Source of the DNA: Streptomyces bambusae
Lineage (GTDB): Bacteria; Actinomycetota; Actinomycetes; Streptomycetales; Streptomycetaceae
DNA: 64,000 nucleotides
Direction: 5' to 3'
Assembly (NCBI RefSeq): GCF_020532645.1
Contig: NZ_JAJAUZ010000019.1
Coordinates: 1-64,000, forward strand
The notes under the pieces are model-generated. The model was not told where the DNA came from and ran no database searches. It saw only the letters and a list, made by a program, of their open reading frames with translations. The position numbers were made by a program, and so were the translations under genes. This document shows positions 36,259 through 44,561 of the stretch, piece after piece (position 1 is the stretch's first letter; every line of letters starts with the position of its first letter).

Positions 36259-37572
36259 ATGACCGACGCCGCTCCGCGGCTGACCGCACTCGCCGAGACC
36301 CTGCTCGGCTCCCCCCTGCCGCTCCGGATCCGGGCCTGGGACGGCAGCGAGGCCGGCCCGCCGGGGGCTCCGGTCCTGGTCGTCCGGCACCGCCGGGCCC
36401 TGCGCCGGCTGCTGTGGAAGCCCGGCGAGCTGGGCCTGGCCCGCGGCTGGGTGGCGGGCGAACTCGACGCCGACGGCGACCTCTACGGCCTGCTGGAGCA
36501 GCTCGCCGGCCTGCTGTGGGAACGCGAGCCGGGCCTCGCCGGCCCGTCCCGCACCGAGAACCTGGCCCGGCTGCGGGACCCGCAGGTGCGGTCCGCCGTA
36601 CGGGACCTCGTACGGATCGCCGGACCCTGGACGCAGCCGGCGCCGCCGCCGGAGGAAGCCGTCCGGCGGGTCGGGGCCGTGCACACCCGGCGCCGCGACC
36701 GGCAGGCCGTCAGCCACCACTACGACGTCGGAAACGCCTTCTACGAACGGGTGCTGGGCCCCTCCATGGTGTACTCCTGCGCCTACTGGCGGCCCGGGCA
36801 CACCCTGGAGGAGGCCCAGCACGACAAGCTCGACCTGGTGTGCCGCAAGCTCGGCCTGGAAGAGGGTGCCCGGCTGCTCGACGTGGGCTGCGGCTGGGGC
36901 TCCATGGCCCTGCACGCGGCCCGCACGTACGGGGTGAAGGTCACCGGGATCACCCTCTCCCGCGAACAGGCCGGATACGCCCGCAAACGGGTCGCGGAAG
37001 AGGGCCTCGCGGACCGGGTGGAGATCCGCGTCCAGGACTACCGGGACGTCAGGGACGGCCCGTACGACGTGATTTCGTCGATCGGCATGGCCGAGCACGT
37101 GGGGGCCGCCCGGTACCGGGAGTACGCCGGGGCGCTGTTCGCCCTGCTGCGCCCCGGCGGGCGGCTGCTGAACCACCAGATCGCCCGGCGCCCCGAGCCC
37201 GACGAATCGGCGTACCGCATCGACGCGTTCATCGACGCGTACGTGTTCCCCGACGGCGAGCTGTCACCGCTCGGCAGCACCGTCGGGGAGCTGGAGCGGG
37301 CCGGCTTCGAGGTCCGCGACGTCGAGTCGCTGCGGGAGCACTACGCGCTGACCCTGCGGGCCTGGGTGACGCGGCTGGAGGAGCACTGGGAAGAGGCCGT
37401 ACGGCTGACCTCGCCGGGCCGGGCCCGCGTCTGGCGGCTGTACATGGCGGCCTCCGCCCTCGGCTTCGAGCACGGCCGGCTGGGCGTCAACCAGGTGCTG
37501 GCGGTCCGCCCCGACGGCCCGGGCCCCTCGGGTCTTCCCCTGCGCACCCGGGACTGGCCGGCCGCATCCTGA
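36259..37572 (+). CDS. cfa: Cyclopropane-fatty-acyl-phospholipid synthase family methyltransferase
   Basis: 437 residues. The N-terminal domain (residues 1-120) is a SCP2-like lipid-binding part (LRIRAWDGSEAGPPGAPVLVVRHRRALRRLLWKPGELGLARGWVAGELD). The AdoMet domain has LLDVGCGWGSMALHAARTYGVKVTGITLS near residue 210 and the active-site features ISSIGMAEHVGAARYREY and YVFPDGELSPL. It adds a methylene bridge to unsaturated acyl chains in membrane phospholipids. GGAGG lies 8 bases before ATG 36259. It follows a terminator, so it has its own promoter. A bidirectional terminator is shared with the converging permease. Confidence 0.92.
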   Translation: MTDAAPRLTALAETLLGSPLPLRIRAWDGSEAGPPGAPVLVVRHRRALRRLLWKPGELGLARGWVAGELDADGDLYGLLEQLAGLLWEREPGLAGPSRTENLARLRDPQVRSAVRDLVRIAGPWTQPAPPPEEAVRRVGAVHTRRRDRQAVSHHYDVGNAFYERVLGPSMVYSCAYWRPGHTLEEAQHDKLDLVCRKLGLEEGARLLDVGCGWGSMALHAARTYGVKVTGITLSREQAGYARKRVAEEGLADRVEIRVQDYRDVRDGPYDVISSIGMAEHVGAARYREYAGALFALLRPGGRLLNHQIARRPEPDESAYRIDAFIDAYVFPDGELSPLGSTVGELERAGFEVRDVESLREHYALTLRAWVTRLEEHWEEAVRLTSPGRARVWRLYMAASALGFEHGRLGVNQVLAVRPDGPGPSGLPLRTRDWPAAS

Positions 37573-37582
37573 CCGCACGTAC

Positions 37583-37619
37583 GGGAGGGGCCCGCGGCAT
37601 CCGGCCGCGGGCCCCTCCC
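37583..37619. terminator. Bidirectional terminator between cfa and ABC permease
   Basis: A perfect 15-bp stem (37583-37597 with 37605-37619, GGGAGGGGCCCGCGG and complement) and a 7-base loop between convergent stops at 37572 and 37640. Confidence 0.85.
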
Positions 37620-37639
37620 CGGGTGCATCTGCGCTGCTG

Positions 37640-40186
37640 CTACTCGGTCTTGATGGCCGTCAGCATGTTCAGCCGGGCGGCGCTGCGGGCCGGCCACATG
37701 GCGGCCAGGACGCCGACCACGGCGGCCAGCAGCAGGAAGATGCCGATCCGGTCGAACGGGATCACCAGCGCGTAGTCCGGGATCGAGTTCTTGATGGTCT
37801 GGCCGATGGCCCAGGCGAGGAAGGTGCCGAGACCGACGCCGATGACCGCGCCGAAGAGCGAGATGACCACGGCCTCCAGGCGGATCATGTTCTTGACCCG
37901 GGCCCGGTCGAGGCCGATCGCCCGGAGCATGCCGATCTCCTGCTGGCGCTCGAACACCGACATCGCGAGGGTGTTGACGACACCGAGGATGGCGATCAGC
38001 AGGGCCATGCCGAGCAGGCCGTACATGATGTTCAGCATCATGTTGATGATGCCGCCGAAGGTGTTCCGGATGTCGGTCTGGTCCTGGACGCTGATGGCCG
38101 GGTTGCTGCCGAGGGCGTCGACGATCTTCTGCTCGTTGGCCGCGGACTCGCCGCCCTGGGTGGCCACGAACACCTGCCGGATCTCGGCGCGCTCGCCGCC
38201 CAGGTGCCGGTCGAGGACCTTGGCGTCGAGGACGTACGGGGAGAGGAACTCGTTCTCCTTGTAGACCGCGCCGACGGTCAGCCGCTCCGTCTTGCCGTCG
38301 TCGAACTTGGCCTCGAAGGACTTGCCGACGGTCAGGCCGGCCTTCTTCGCTGTCTTGTCGGCGACCGCGACCTTGCCGTCGGCCAGGGAGGCCGTGGAAC
38401 CGCTGACGACCTCCATCTTGAGCAGCTGGTCGATGCCCTTCGGGTTGACGCCCGAGGCGGCGTTGTAGATGTCGTCGCCGGTCTTGAAGTAGCCGGCCTG
38501 CTGCGGGCTGACGGCGGTGACGCCGGGCGCCTTCTCCAGGGCGGGCAGCACCGACTTGTCGAGGCTGTTGCCGCTGGCCATGGCGACCATGTAGTCGGCC
38601 TTGATGACGTCGGTGGTCATCTTGTCGACGGCCTTGCCGACGGTGACGCCGAGCACGGTCAGGCCGGTGACCAGGGTCAGGCCGATGGCGAGCGAGGCGG
38701 CGGTGACGCCGGTGCGGCGAGGGTTGCGGACGGCGTTCTGCGCGGCCAGCTTGCCGGCGACCCCGAACACCCGCTGGAGCAGCGGCCGGACGGCGGCGAT
38801 GAACGGGCGGGACAGCCACGGGATCAGGACGATGATGCCGATGAGCGAGAAGAACGCGCCGAAGCCGATGACGACGCGGCCGTCGGAGCCCATGCCGGCG
38901 CCCGCGGCGATGGCGGCGAAGCCGATCACGGCGAGCGCGCCGCCGATGCTGTTGCGCAGCACCAGGGACTTCGCGGTGGCCGGCAGGTGGGCGCTGCCCA
39001 TGGCGGCGACCGGGGCGATCTTCGCGGTGCGGCGGGCCGGCAGCCAGGCGGCGAGCATGGTGACGACGATGCCGATGACCAGGGCGGTCAGGACGGTGCT
39101 CGGGGCGATGACCAGCGGGCCGTCCGGGATCTTGGCGCCGAAGGAGCCCATCGCGGAGCGCAGGCCGATCGCGAGGCCGACACCGGCGAGCATGCCGATC
39201 GCGGAGGAGATGACGCCGACGACGAACGCCTCGATGAGCACGGAGCGCTTGACCTGGCGGCGGGAGGCGCCGACGGCGCGCAGCAGCGCGAGCTCCTTGG
39301 TGCGCTGGGCGACCAGCATGGTGAACGTGTTGTAGATCAGGAAGATGCCGACGAAGAGCGCGATGGCGGCGAAGGCGAGCAGCACCTGGTTCATGCCGCT
39401 CATGCCCTGCTCGATGTCCTTGGCGTTGCGCTCGGCGAGCGCGGCGCCGGTCTCGGCGGTGGCGTTCTCGCCGACCAGCGGCTTGACCTCGGAGAGCAGG
39501 GTGTCGGCCTTGGCGCCGGGCTTGGCGGCGATGGTCAGCTCGGTGTAGTAGCCGGGCTGCAGGTACAGCTTCTGCGCGGTCCTCTGCTCGAACAGCACCA
39601 GGCTGCCGCCGGCGTTGACCTGGCCGTCCTCGGTGGTGAACACACCGGCGAGGGTGTACTCCTTCACCGGGCCGTTGGTGGCCACGCGGACCTTGTCGCC
39701 GACCTGGTAGTCGCCCTTGGAGGCGGTGTCCTTGTCGAGGGCGATCTGGCCGGGCTGCACGGGGCCGTTGCCCCCGGTGAAGTCGTAGCGCGGGTCCTTG
39801 CCGTCCTTGACGGGGGCGAAGTTGGAGCCGCTGTTGGCCCAGCCGTTGCCGATCAGCTTGCCCTTGGCGTCGGCGACGCCGGCGAAGCCCTGGACCCGGC
39901 CGGCGACCGAGTCCACGCCGTCGAGTGCGGCGATCTTGTCGAAGGTCTGCTGGCTGATGCCCGGCTCGGACTTCTTGCCGTCGTCCTCGCGGACGCTGCC
40001 GTACGAGGTGACGGAGACGGCGACGTTGTCGTAGCTCTTGGCGGACTGGCTGCTGAGGGCCTTGCCGAGGCTGTCGGTGAAGACGAGGGTGCCGGAGACG
40101 AAGGCGACGCCGAGCACGACGGCGAGCACCGTCATGATCAGCCTGGCCTTGTGCGCGAGTACGTTGCGCAGCGCGGTACGGAACAT
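37640..40186 (-). CDS. ABC exporter permease, FtsX-like
   Basis: 848 residues with the same plan as the permease at 6921-9500. The N-terminal helix is LIMTVLAVVLGVAFVSGTLVF, then an extracytoplasmic domain, first FtsX helices (LLAFAAIALFVGIFLIYNTF), a middle membrane pair, a second extracellular domain and a C-terminal FtsX domain (MMLNIMYGLLGMALLIAILGVVNTLAM to the end). The motifs QRTKELALLRAVG and ERQQEIGMLRAIG end the two FtsX halves. The overall layout, including the FRTALRNVLAHKARL start, is shared with the other permease. The ATPase gene lies 52 bases upstream in the same direction. The operon ends at the terminator 37583-37619. Confidence 0.92.
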   Translation of the reverse strand: MFRTALRNVLAHKARLIMTVLAVVLGVAFVSGTLVFTDSLGKALSSQSAKSYDNVAVSVTSYGSVREDDGKKSEPGISQQTFDKIAALDGVDSVAGRVQGFAGVADAKGKLIGNGWANSGSNFAPVKDGKDPRYDFTGGNGPVQPGQIALDKDTASKGDYQVGDKVRVATNGPVKEYTLAGVFTTEDGQVNAGGSLVLFEQRTAQKLYLQPGYYTELTIAAKPGAKADTLLSEVKPLVGENATAETGAALAERNAKDIEQGMSGMNQVLLAFAAIALFVGIFLIYNTFTMLVAQRTKELALLRAVGASRRQVKRSVLIEAFVVGVISSAIGMLAGVGLAIGLRSAMGSFGAKIPDGPLVIAPSTVLTALVIGIVVTMLAAWLPARRTAKIAPVAAMGSAHLPATAKSLVLRNSIGGALAVIGFAAIAAGAGMGSDGRVVIGFGAFFSLIGIIVLIPWLSRPFIAAVRPLLQRVFGVAGKLAAQNAVRNPRRTGVTAASLAIGLTLVTGLTVLGVTVGKAVDKMTTDVIKADYMVAMASGNSLDKSVLPALEKAPGVTAVSPQQAGYFKTGDDIYNAASGVNPKGIDQLLKMEVVSGSTASLADGKVAVADKTAKKAGLTVGKSFEAKFDDGKTERLTVGAVYKENEFLSPYVLDAKVLDRHLGGERAEIRQVFVATQGGESAANEQKIVDALGSNPAISVQDQTDIRNTFGGIINMMLNIMYGLLGMALLIAILGVVNTLAMSVFERQQEIGMLRAIGLDRARVKNMIRLEAVVISLFGAVIGVGLGTFLAWAIGQTIKNSIPDYALVIPFDRIGIFLLLAAVVGVLAAMWPARSAARLNMLTAIKTE

Positions 40187-40238
40187 GGTGGAGGAGTCCA
40201 GAAGTCGAGGTGGGCTTCGGTCGCGGGAGGCCGGTGCC

Positions 40239-41009
40239 TCAGCTGGTGCGGCCCTTGGCGTCGAAGGCCTTCATGCGGTCGAGCACGCCGTCGGCGGTGG
40301 GGCGGTGGATCTCGTCGACGATGCGGCCGTCGGCGAGGAAGATGACGCGGTCGGCGTAGGAGGCGGCGACCGGGTCGTGGGTGACCATGACGACGGTCTG
40401 GCCGAGTTCGCGCACGGAGTTGCGCAGGAAGCCGAGGACTTCGGCGCCGGAGCGGGAGTCCAGGTTTCCGGTGGGCTCGTCACCGAAGATGATCTCGGGC
40501 TTGGAGGCCAGGGCGCGGGCGACGGCGACGCGCTGCTGCTGACCGCCGGAGAGCTGGGTGGGGCGGTGGGAGAGGCGGCCGGAGAGGCCGACCATCTCGA
40601 TGACCTTGTCCAGCCACTGCTTGTCGGCCTTGCGGCCGGCGATGTCCATGGGGAGCGTGATGTTCTCCAGGGCGGTCAGCGTCGGCAGCAGGTTGAACGC
40701 CTGGAAGATGAAGCCGATCTTGTCCCGGCGGAGCTGGGTGAGCTGCTTGTCCTTGAGGGAGCCCAGCTCGGTCTCGCCGATGCGGACCGAGCCGGCGGAG
40801 AAGGTGTCCAGTCCGGCCACGCAGTGCATCAGCGTGGACTTGCCGGAGCCGGACGGGCCCATGATCGCGGTGAACTGGCCCTGGACGAAGTCCACGGTGA
40901 CGTTGTCGAGCGCGACCACCTGGGTCTCGCCCTGGCCGTACACCTTGGAGAGCTGGGTGGCGCGGGCGGCCACGGCCGTGGTGTTGGGGGCGAAGTTCAT
41001 GGTGGTCAC
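40239..41009 (-). CDS. ABC exporter ATP-binding protein, MacB/LolD type
   Basis: About 256 residues. Walker A is GPSGSGKST, the Q-loop is in FIFQAFNLLPTLTALENITLPMDIAG, the ABC signature is LSGGQQQR, Walker B is EIIFGDEP, and the switch His is in MVTHD. Its C-terminus (DRVIFLADGRIVDEIHRPTADGVLDRMKAFDAKGRTS) and the plus-strand ATPase at 6136 (DRVLYLADGRIVDEMFNPTADQVLDRMKDFDARGRTS) match nearly residue by residue. Paralogy with functional specialisation is therefore likely. The GTG at 41009 follows AGGAG by 7 bases; the ATG three codons later is 13 bases away and less likely. Confidence 0.93.
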   Translation of the reverse strand: MTTMNFAPNTTAVAARATQLSKVYGQGETQVVALDNVTVDFVQGQFTAIMGPSGSGKSTLMHCVAGLDTFSAGSVRIGETELGSLKDKQLTQLRRDKIGFIFQAFNLLPTLTALENITLPMDIAGRKADKQWLDKVIEMVGLSGRLSHRPTQLSGGQQQRVAVARALASKPEIIFGDEPTGNLDSRSGAEVLGFLRNSVRELGQTVVMVTHDPVAASYADRVIFLADGRIVDEIHRPTADGVLDRMKAFDAKGRTS

Positions 41010-41297
41010 GGGGGGACTCCTGTCGGATGCCGGTCGGTCTGCGGGACGGTTTCCATCGTCTCCGCCGGATCCCGTCGGCGGATCCGTCCGGGTGCCCGTT
41101 CTCCGGCCCCACTGGAGTCTGACCGGAGTGCTCCGGCCTCCTCCTCTGGTATGACGCAGCCGGCGGGGGAGCGGGCCGCGGGGAGGGGGGTGGCGTGGGG
41201 TGGCGCAGGGGCGCCGGAAGGCCGTCGAAATCCCGTCAATCCCTTGTGGACCTTTGTGGGTGTTTGCGGCGGCGCGCAGAGGGCCGACCGCGGGATC

Positions 41298-41340
41298 TGT
41301 TGTCTGACGCCCCCTCAAGCCTCAATAAAATCAGACAACA
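41298..41340. promoter_or_regulatory. bldA: Long AT-rich inverted repeat upstream of bldA
   Basis: TGTTGTCTGA (41298-41307) and TCAGACAACA (41331-41340) form a perfect 10-bp inverted repeat with a 23-base spacer; a further half-site TCAGAAG follows at 41341. It lies about 80 bases upstream of the tRNA. A -10-like TAGGCT lies at 41380. The rest of 41010-41297 holds the ABC ATPase leader and no gene. Confidence 0.6.
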
Positions 41341-41423
41341 TCAGAAGGATCTTCTCCGGTTGGGCGGACGCTTCCCGTTAGGCTCGCCTTGCGTCCAGCG
41401 CTTCACGCGGAGCCGCCCGCCTC

Positions 41424-41506
41424 GCCCGGATGGTGGAATGGCAGACACGGCGAGCTTAAACCTCGCTGGCCCTCGGGCCGTGCCGGTTCGAATCCGGCTC
41501 CGGGCA
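41424..41506 (+). tRNA. bldA: tRNA-Leu(UAA), bldA
   Basis: A class II cloverleaf. The acceptor stem GCCCGGA pairs with TCCGGGC (discriminator A), and the anticodon stem GCGAG pairs with CTCGC around loop CTTAAAC with anticodon TAA (41457-41459). The long variable arm is GGCC-CTC-GGGCC, and the T arm is GCCGG-TTCGAAT-CCGGC. The 3' CCA is not fully encoded (ACCCC follows). It is the tRNA that reads the rare UUA codon; in Streptomyces this is bldA, the developmental switch controlling antibiotic production and aerial growth. The sequence agrees with bldA as I remember it. Confidence 0.95.
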
Positions 41507-41838
41507 CCCCGTTCCGCTCCTCGCGGTCCGCGTACAACCTTCGCGGCGCCCCTGTCCCCCCCCCGGTGGTGCCCGCGTCCGCGGCACCCGGCGCCCGGGC
41601 ATCCGCCGCCGTCCCCGCCGCCTCCGACGCCGTCGGTGGGCGGGGTGCGGTCTCCGGCGGCCTCGACGGACGGCCCGACCCGGTACGACCCGGTACGACA
41701 CCGTCGCCCAGTCGTTCCGGCTCGTCCTCACGCCGGAAATCCCACAGGAAAAGATCCTCCCTCAGCAGTAGGGTGGTTTCTTTGCTAACGCATTACTCTT
41801 GAACGCAAGGCCGCGCACGGTGGCCATGGAGGAGTGAG
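41507..41838 (+). promoter_or_regulatory. Gap of 332 bases after bldA; leader of the Bax-inhibitor gene
   Basis: No gene is seen. It holds GC-rich DNA with a direct repeat ACCCGGTACGACCCGGTACG near 41680-41700, then an AT-richer stretch with a -10-like TAGGGT (41769-41774) and AGGAAAAGATCC before it. The ribosome site GGAGGAG lies just upstream of ATG 41839. Confidence 0.4.
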
Positions 41839-42690
41839 ATGAGGAGCAGTAACCCGGTCTTCTCGCGACGGGGGTTCAGCCGCGACAACGGCTACGCGGG
41901 CTTTGACGCGCAGCAGGTGCAGGCCGGGGCCGCGACCAACCCTTACGCGACCAACCCGTACGCCACGGACCCGCAGACCGGCATGCCGGCCGCGCCCGCC
42001 CGCGGCAACGTGATGACCATCGACGACGTCGTGAGCCGCACGGCCATGACGCTCGGCACGGTCATCCTGACGGCCGTCCTGTCCTGGGTCCTCCTGCCGG
42101 TGGACCCGGCCAACGTCAACAAGTCGTACGGCATCGCGGTCGGCGCGGCCCTCGTGGCCTTCGTGCTGGCGATGGTGCAGAGCTTCAAGCGCAAGCCGGT
42201 CCCCGCGCTGATCCTCGGCTACGCCGCGTTCGAGGGCGTGTTCCTGGGTGTGATCAGCTCCGCGACCAGCACCATGCTGAGCCCCGGTGTGGTCGTCCAG
42301 GCCGTGCTGGGCACGATGTGCGTGTTCGCGGGCGTGCTGTTCGCGTACAAGATGCGCTGGATCCGCGTGAACCGCCGCTTCTACGGCTTCGTCATGGCCG
42401 CCGCCATGGGCTTCATGCTCCTGATGGTCGCCAACCTGCTGTTCTCCGTCTTCGCGGGCGGCGACGGCCTCGGCTTCCGCAGCGGCGGCCTCGGCATCGT
42501 GTTCGGCATCATCGGCGTCATCCTCGGTGCCGCGTTCCTCGCCCTCGACTTCAAGCAGGTCGAGGACGGCGTGACGTACGGCGCCCCGCGCGAGGAGTCC
42601 TGGCTGGCGGCCTTCGGCCTCACCATGACCCTGGTGTGGATCTACCTGGAGCTGCTGCGCCTGTTCCAGATCCTCTCCGGCGACGACTAG
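41839..42690 (+). CDS. Bax inhibitor-1/YccA family membrane protein
   Basis: 283 residues. A polar N-terminal tail (about 55 residues, with NPYATNPYATDP direct repeats) precedes seven membrane helices. They begin MTLGTVILTAVLSWVLL, then IAVGAALVAFVLAMVQ, LILGYAAFEGVFLGVISS, VLGTMCVFAGVLFAYKM, GFVMAAAMGFMLLMVANLLF, GGLGIVFGIIGVILGAAFLALDF and SWLAAFGLTMTLVWIYLELLRLF. The LDFKQVEDGV segment and the final EESWLAAFGLTMTLVWIYLELLRL are diagnostic of the TMBIM/YccA family. Related proteins act as pH-sensitive Ca2+ leak channels; the bacterial role is unclear. GGAGGAG precedes ATG 41839. A terminator follows at 42731. Confidence 0.92.
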   Translation: MRSSNPVFSRRGFSRDNGYAGFDAQQVQAGAATNPYATNPYATDPQTGMPAAPARGNVMTIDDVVSRTAMTLGTVILTAVLSWVLLPVDPANVNKSYGIAVGAALVAFVLAMVQSFKRKPVPALILGYAAFEGVFLGVISSATSTMLSPGVVVQAVLGTMCVFAGVLFAYKMRWIRVNRRFYGFVMAAAMGFMLLMVANLLFSVFAGGDGLGFRSGGLGIVFGIIGVILGAAFLALDFKQVEDGVTYGAPREESWLAAFGLTMTLVWIYLELLRLFQILSGDD

Positions 42691-42730
42691 CCGGACCGGA
42701 CTCCCCGGAGTCCCTTGAGGTGAAGTCATG

Positions 42731-42769
42731 GGGAAGGCCCCCGCGGGCGGTGCTCGCGGGGGCCTTCCC
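42731..42769. terminator. Hairpin terminator after Bax-inhibitor gene
   Basis: A perfect 15-bp stem (42731-42745 with 42755-42769, GGGAAGGCCCCCGCG and complement) and a 9-base loop, 41 bases past the stop. It also lies downstream of the convergent small gene at 42813. Confidence 0.85.
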
Positions 42770-42812
42770 GTGTCTGCGGCACACCGTGGGGGTGGCCCGC
42801 GCAGCAGGGCGG

Positions 42813-43043
42813 CTAACCGCGTTTACGGGCCGCGCGGCGCAGGTCGTACTCGTGGATGATCGCCTTGGCCTGGCCGTACGACAGCTCGTGCGCACCGCGC
42901 AGCCAGCTGAGTTTCTCCTCGAAGCGGACGAGGGAGGGGCCCTCGTCGACGGTCCGCAGCCAGTCGGCGAGCTCACGGCCTGTGGTCCGGTGGATGCGGG
43001 AGATCATGTTCCGGTGGGTTTCCTCGGAAAACTCTACGGACAT
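42813..43043 (-). CDS. Small DUF4287-type protein
   Basis: 76 residues. The sequence MSVEFSEETHRNMISRIHRTTGRELADWLRTVDEGPSLVRFEEKLSWLRGAHELSYGQAKAIIHEYDLRRAARKRG matches the DUF4287 layout (E..H..M...I...TG.......W, then SYG.A..IVHE), a family of unknown function. ATG 43043 has GGAGG five bases upstream; the frame continues to 43061 upstream but lacks a better site. It is probably helical and cytoplasmic. No neighbour suggests a partner. Confidence 0.78.
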   Translation of the reverse strand: MSVEFSEETHRNMISRIHRTTGRELADWLRTVDEGPSLVRFEEKLSWLRGAHELSYGQAKAIIHEYDLRRAARKRG

Positions 43044-43147
43044 GGGCGCCTCCGGTTGCAAGGGACGAGCCTCGTTCTCTTCACGTCACCGTGCCCGACC
43101 GTTCGCCCGTTGGCAACAGTGCCGGGACGGCGCGTAGGGTCACCCGC

Positions 43148-43477
43148 GTGCTCGATACCTCGCCCCTGAACGCCGCCGTGGAACGTTTCGCCGACCGGCT
43201 GCGCGCCGCCCCGCAGAGCCGCCTCCAGCGCGGCGCCGCCGCCGAGGCCCTGGCCCTGGCCCGGGAGCTCTCCGCGCGCGCCCAGGGCCTGGAGGGCGTG
43301 CCGGCGGGGGAGCTGCGGGAGATGCCGGACGCCGGGATCTTCGTGGTCGGCGACCAGGTGCAGGTGGCCGGTCAGGACCTGGCCGAGGCGCTGCGGAACG
43401 CCGGAACGGCCTCGCCCGGGATGGTGGACGAGGCCGTGGTGCTGGTGGAGCAGGCGGAGATCAGAGCGATGCGATGA
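43148..43477 (+). CDS. Small conserved hypothetical protein
   Basis: About 109 residues. Mostly alpha-helical: LNAAVERFADRLRAAPQSRLQRGAAAEALALARELSARAQGLEG, a short beta part (GIFVVGDQVQVAGQDLAEAL) and a final helix (ASPGMVDEAVVLVEQAEIRAMR). I recall such proteins as conserved in Streptomyces next to the membrane protein that follows, but no function is known. The GTG at 43148 was chosen by helix start; a GTG 9 bases upstream is possible. Its 3' end overlaps the convergent gene at 43461 by 17 bases, so both stops sit inside the other's coding sequence. Confidence 0.6.
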   Translation: MLDTSPLNAAVERFADRLRAAPQSRLQRGAAAEALALARELSARAQGLEGVPAGELREMPDAGIFVVGDQVQVAGQDLAEALRNAGTASPGMVDEAVVLVEQAEIRAMR

Positions 43478-44291
43478 CCCGGTCCGCCAGGATGTAGACG
43501 TTGTTCGCCGGGTTCTCCGGGTCGCCTTCGCCGCAGGAGAACGTCAGGGCGTACGCGCCCGAGATGCCCGAGCCGCCCAGCAGCACCGGCGCACTCCCCG
43601 AGCGGAGCGCCTCGGCGAGGCGCTCCGCGGTCTCCCGGTGGCCCGGAGTCATGCACAGCGTGGTGCCGTCGGTGAACACGTACACGTCCAGGGTGCCCAG
43701 CGGGCCGGGCCGGACGTCGGCCAGCGCGGTACGGGCCTCGGCCAGCTCCTCCAGGCGGTTCACGGTGCGCTCGTGGTCGCCGTGCGCCGCCGCGGCCTGG
43801 GCCTGGGCCGGGACGAAGTCGGGGTGCGAGGGGTGCCGGCGGCGGGCCGCGGCCAGCTCCGGGGAGTCCTCCGGGTACTCCGGGGCCACCGGCTCGTCGT
43901 CCAGGTACGGCTCCAGGCCCACCATGTCGGCCTGGCGGGGCAGGAACACCGGGTTGTCCTCGCCGAGCCCGGCCAGGCCGCCCAGCAGCGACGGGGCGTC
44001 CGCGGCGTCGCGGGCCTCCTGCGCGGCCCAGAAGGCGCGCGCCTCGGCCAGCTCCCGCTCGCGCTCCTCGGCGAGGGCCTCGGCGACGGCGGCCCGTATG
44101 TCGGCGGTCGGGGACTCGGCGGCACTGCGGGCATGCGGAACGGGCGTCCCGCGCAGGGCGACCGAGGCGGCGAGTTCGCCGCGCAGGGCCTTGACCTGCG
44201 AACGGAGGCCGTGGACGGCGTGCAGCGCAGCAGCGCCCACGGCCGTGGCAGCGGCCGTGGTCAGCAGCAGAACAAGAGACATGGCGCTCAC
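43461..44291 (-). CDS. Membrane-anchored hypothetical protein
   Basis: 276 residues. The N-terminal membrane helix (LVLLLTTAAATAVGAAALHAV) is followed by a coiled-coil-prone region (LRSQVKALRGELAASVAL; AVAEALAEERERELAEARAFWAAQEARDAAD), then an acidic linker (LDDEPVAPEYPEDSPELAAARRRHPSHPDF). The C-terminal domain (GPLGTLDVYVFTDGTTLCMTPGHRETAERLAEALRSGSAPVLLGGSGISGAYALTFSC) is compact and beta-alpha. I do not recognise a family with a known role. The GTG at 44291 follows GGAG by 7 bases. It overlaps the convergent gene at its end. Confidence 0.7.
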   Translation of the reverse strand: MSAMSLVLLLTTAAATAVGAAALHAVHGLRSQVKALRGELAASVALRGTPVPHARSAAESPTADIRAAVAEALAEERERELAEARAFWAAQEARDAADAPSLLGGLAGLGEDNPVFLPRQADMVGLEPYLDDEPVAPEYPEDSPELAAARRRHPSHPDFVPAQAQAAAAHGDHERTVNRLEELAEARTALADVRPGPLGTLDVYVFTDGTTLCMTPGHRETAERLAEALRSGSAPVLLGGSGISGAYALTFSCGEGDPENPANNVYILADRVIASL

Positions 44292-44439
44292 TGACTAACT
44301 CCTGATGTGTTTCGATCCCCCGACTTCCTACCTCAGCTTGTCCCGACCTGGGAATGGGGTGCAGTGCATTACGTCACGAAATGGACAGGGCTTTCGTCAC
44401 ACCCCCGACCCCCCGATCGGCCCTGACCTGCATAAATGC

Positions 44440-44480
44440 CGAACCCCCAGGATGTATGTCACATCCTGGGGGAGATTCGG
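44440..44480. terminator. Strong hairpin in the intergenic region downstream of the thiolase
   Basis: CCCCCAGGATGT (44444-44455) and ACATCCTGGGGG (44461-44472) form a perfect 12-bp stem with a 5-base loop; the flanks CCGAA and TTCGG extend it with a bulge. It lies about 298 bases past the thiolase stop (minus strand); subtracting the two 101-bp repeats leaves about 96 bases, a normal terminator distance. Confidence 0.5.
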
Positions 44481-44561
44481 TCACGGCTCGGCCGCGAGGC
44501 GGTTGGAACCGGCGTCAGCAAGGGACGCGCGACGGGCCCGAAAGCCCCAGCGGGACGGCCT

